Assembly (NCBI GenBank): GCA_017513365.1
Contig: JAFXFY010000226.1
Coordinates: 1 to 6,981 of the forward strand
Source: Alphaproteobacteria bacterium
GTDB lineage: Bacteria > Pseudomonadota > Alphaproteobacteria > CAAHEQ01 > UBA3637
Length of the DNA stretch: 6,981 nucleotides
Reading direction: 5' to 3'
Part shown: piece by piece, positions 6,865 to 6,981 of the stretch
How positions within the stretch are numbered: position 1 is the first letter of the stretch
Layout of the letters: each line of letters opens with the position of its first letter
Program-made: the position numbers and the translations under genes
The notes under the pieces: generated by a model
What the model was told of the DNA's origin: nothing
Seen by the model: only the letters and a program-made list of their open reading frames with translations
Databases searched by the model: none

Positions 6865-6981
6865 GAAGATGTCCAAATCACTCGGCAACTTCTTTACAGT
6901 ACGTGATGTTGCTGAAAAATACGGCTATGAGCCTATCAGATATCTTATGATTTCTTCTCATTACAGAAGCCCCATCAACTA
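6839..6981 (+). CDS. cysS: Cysteinyl-tRNA synthetase fragment, KMSKS region (both ends missing)
   Basis: The enzyme charges tRNA-Cys with cysteine. In the frame starting AAC at 6839, the plus strand encodes NGYINVDNVKMSKSLGNFF followed by TVRDVAEKYGYEPIRYLM and ISSHYRSPINY, open to the right edge. KMSKS is the class I synthetase signature, and GNFFTVRDV with HYRSxxNY is specific to CysRS. About 47 codons are present with no stop. No start is present: the region to the left is map on the other strand. From memory, alphaproteobacterial CysRS usually has HYRQPLD at this point, while HYRSPINY is common in Clostridia-like bacteria, so this piece probably comes from another genome. The 117 bases after the junction have 46 G or C by hand count (about 39%), so base composition alone would not reveal it. 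Confidence 0.9.

Noticed and set aside
6878..6880. In-frame TGA in map as a recoded codon or frameshift
   Set aside because: Residues between the TGA and VINIDV do not resemble Map at all, while the opposite strand is clearly cysS. The stop is outside map and not within it.

Overview
The window looks like a piece of a low-GC alphaproteobacterial genome, possibly a gut or host-associated lineage from a metagenome. The evidence is the map–radC gene order, the alphaproteobacterial style of both proteins (methionine aminopeptidase ending in SPKGWDKPPYNE; RadC with GHRERLRDKLL and PRCDVKPLAKTLL), and a Gram-negative RND efflux pump. The lineage is inferred from remembered family features, not from a search.

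Left to right: 1-789 (+) is the 3' part of a cysteine-rich, probably secreted protein whose start lies off the left edge. A strong bidirectional hairpin terminator at 788-824 separates it from the convergent block. All complete genes after that are on the minus strand. In transcription order they are map (5' end lost), radC, a small zinc-ribbon/HTH protein resembling IS1 InsA, a membrane-fusion protein, and an AcrB-type RND transporter. map and radC overlap by 8 bases (ATGAGTAA). The fusion protein and the transporter overlap by 1 base (TAATG). The InsA-like gene and the pump genes each have a plausible sigma70-type promoter with a 17-base spacer. The pump promoter carries a small inverted repeat over its -10 box. 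No outer-membrane factor gene is present.

The right edge is anomalous. Minus-strand map reads cleanly up to about 6864, then turns abruptly into plus-strand cysteinyl-tRNA synthetase (KMSKS region, 6839-6981). About 26 bases (6839-6864) fit both genes, as map antisense and as cysS sense. The cysS piece has a Firmicutes-like rather than alphaproteobacterial flavour. The simplest reading is a chimeric contig end joined through a shared short word, not a new locus. The 117 bases after the junction should not be attributed to this organism without checking.

The best biological lead is the orphan InsA-like DNA-binding protein placed directly upstream of, and on the same strand as, the efflux operon. 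It has no transposase catalytic part, which suggests a transposon-derived regulator. The cysteine-rich repeat protein at the left is the second lead. No clearly new multi-gene system is visible.
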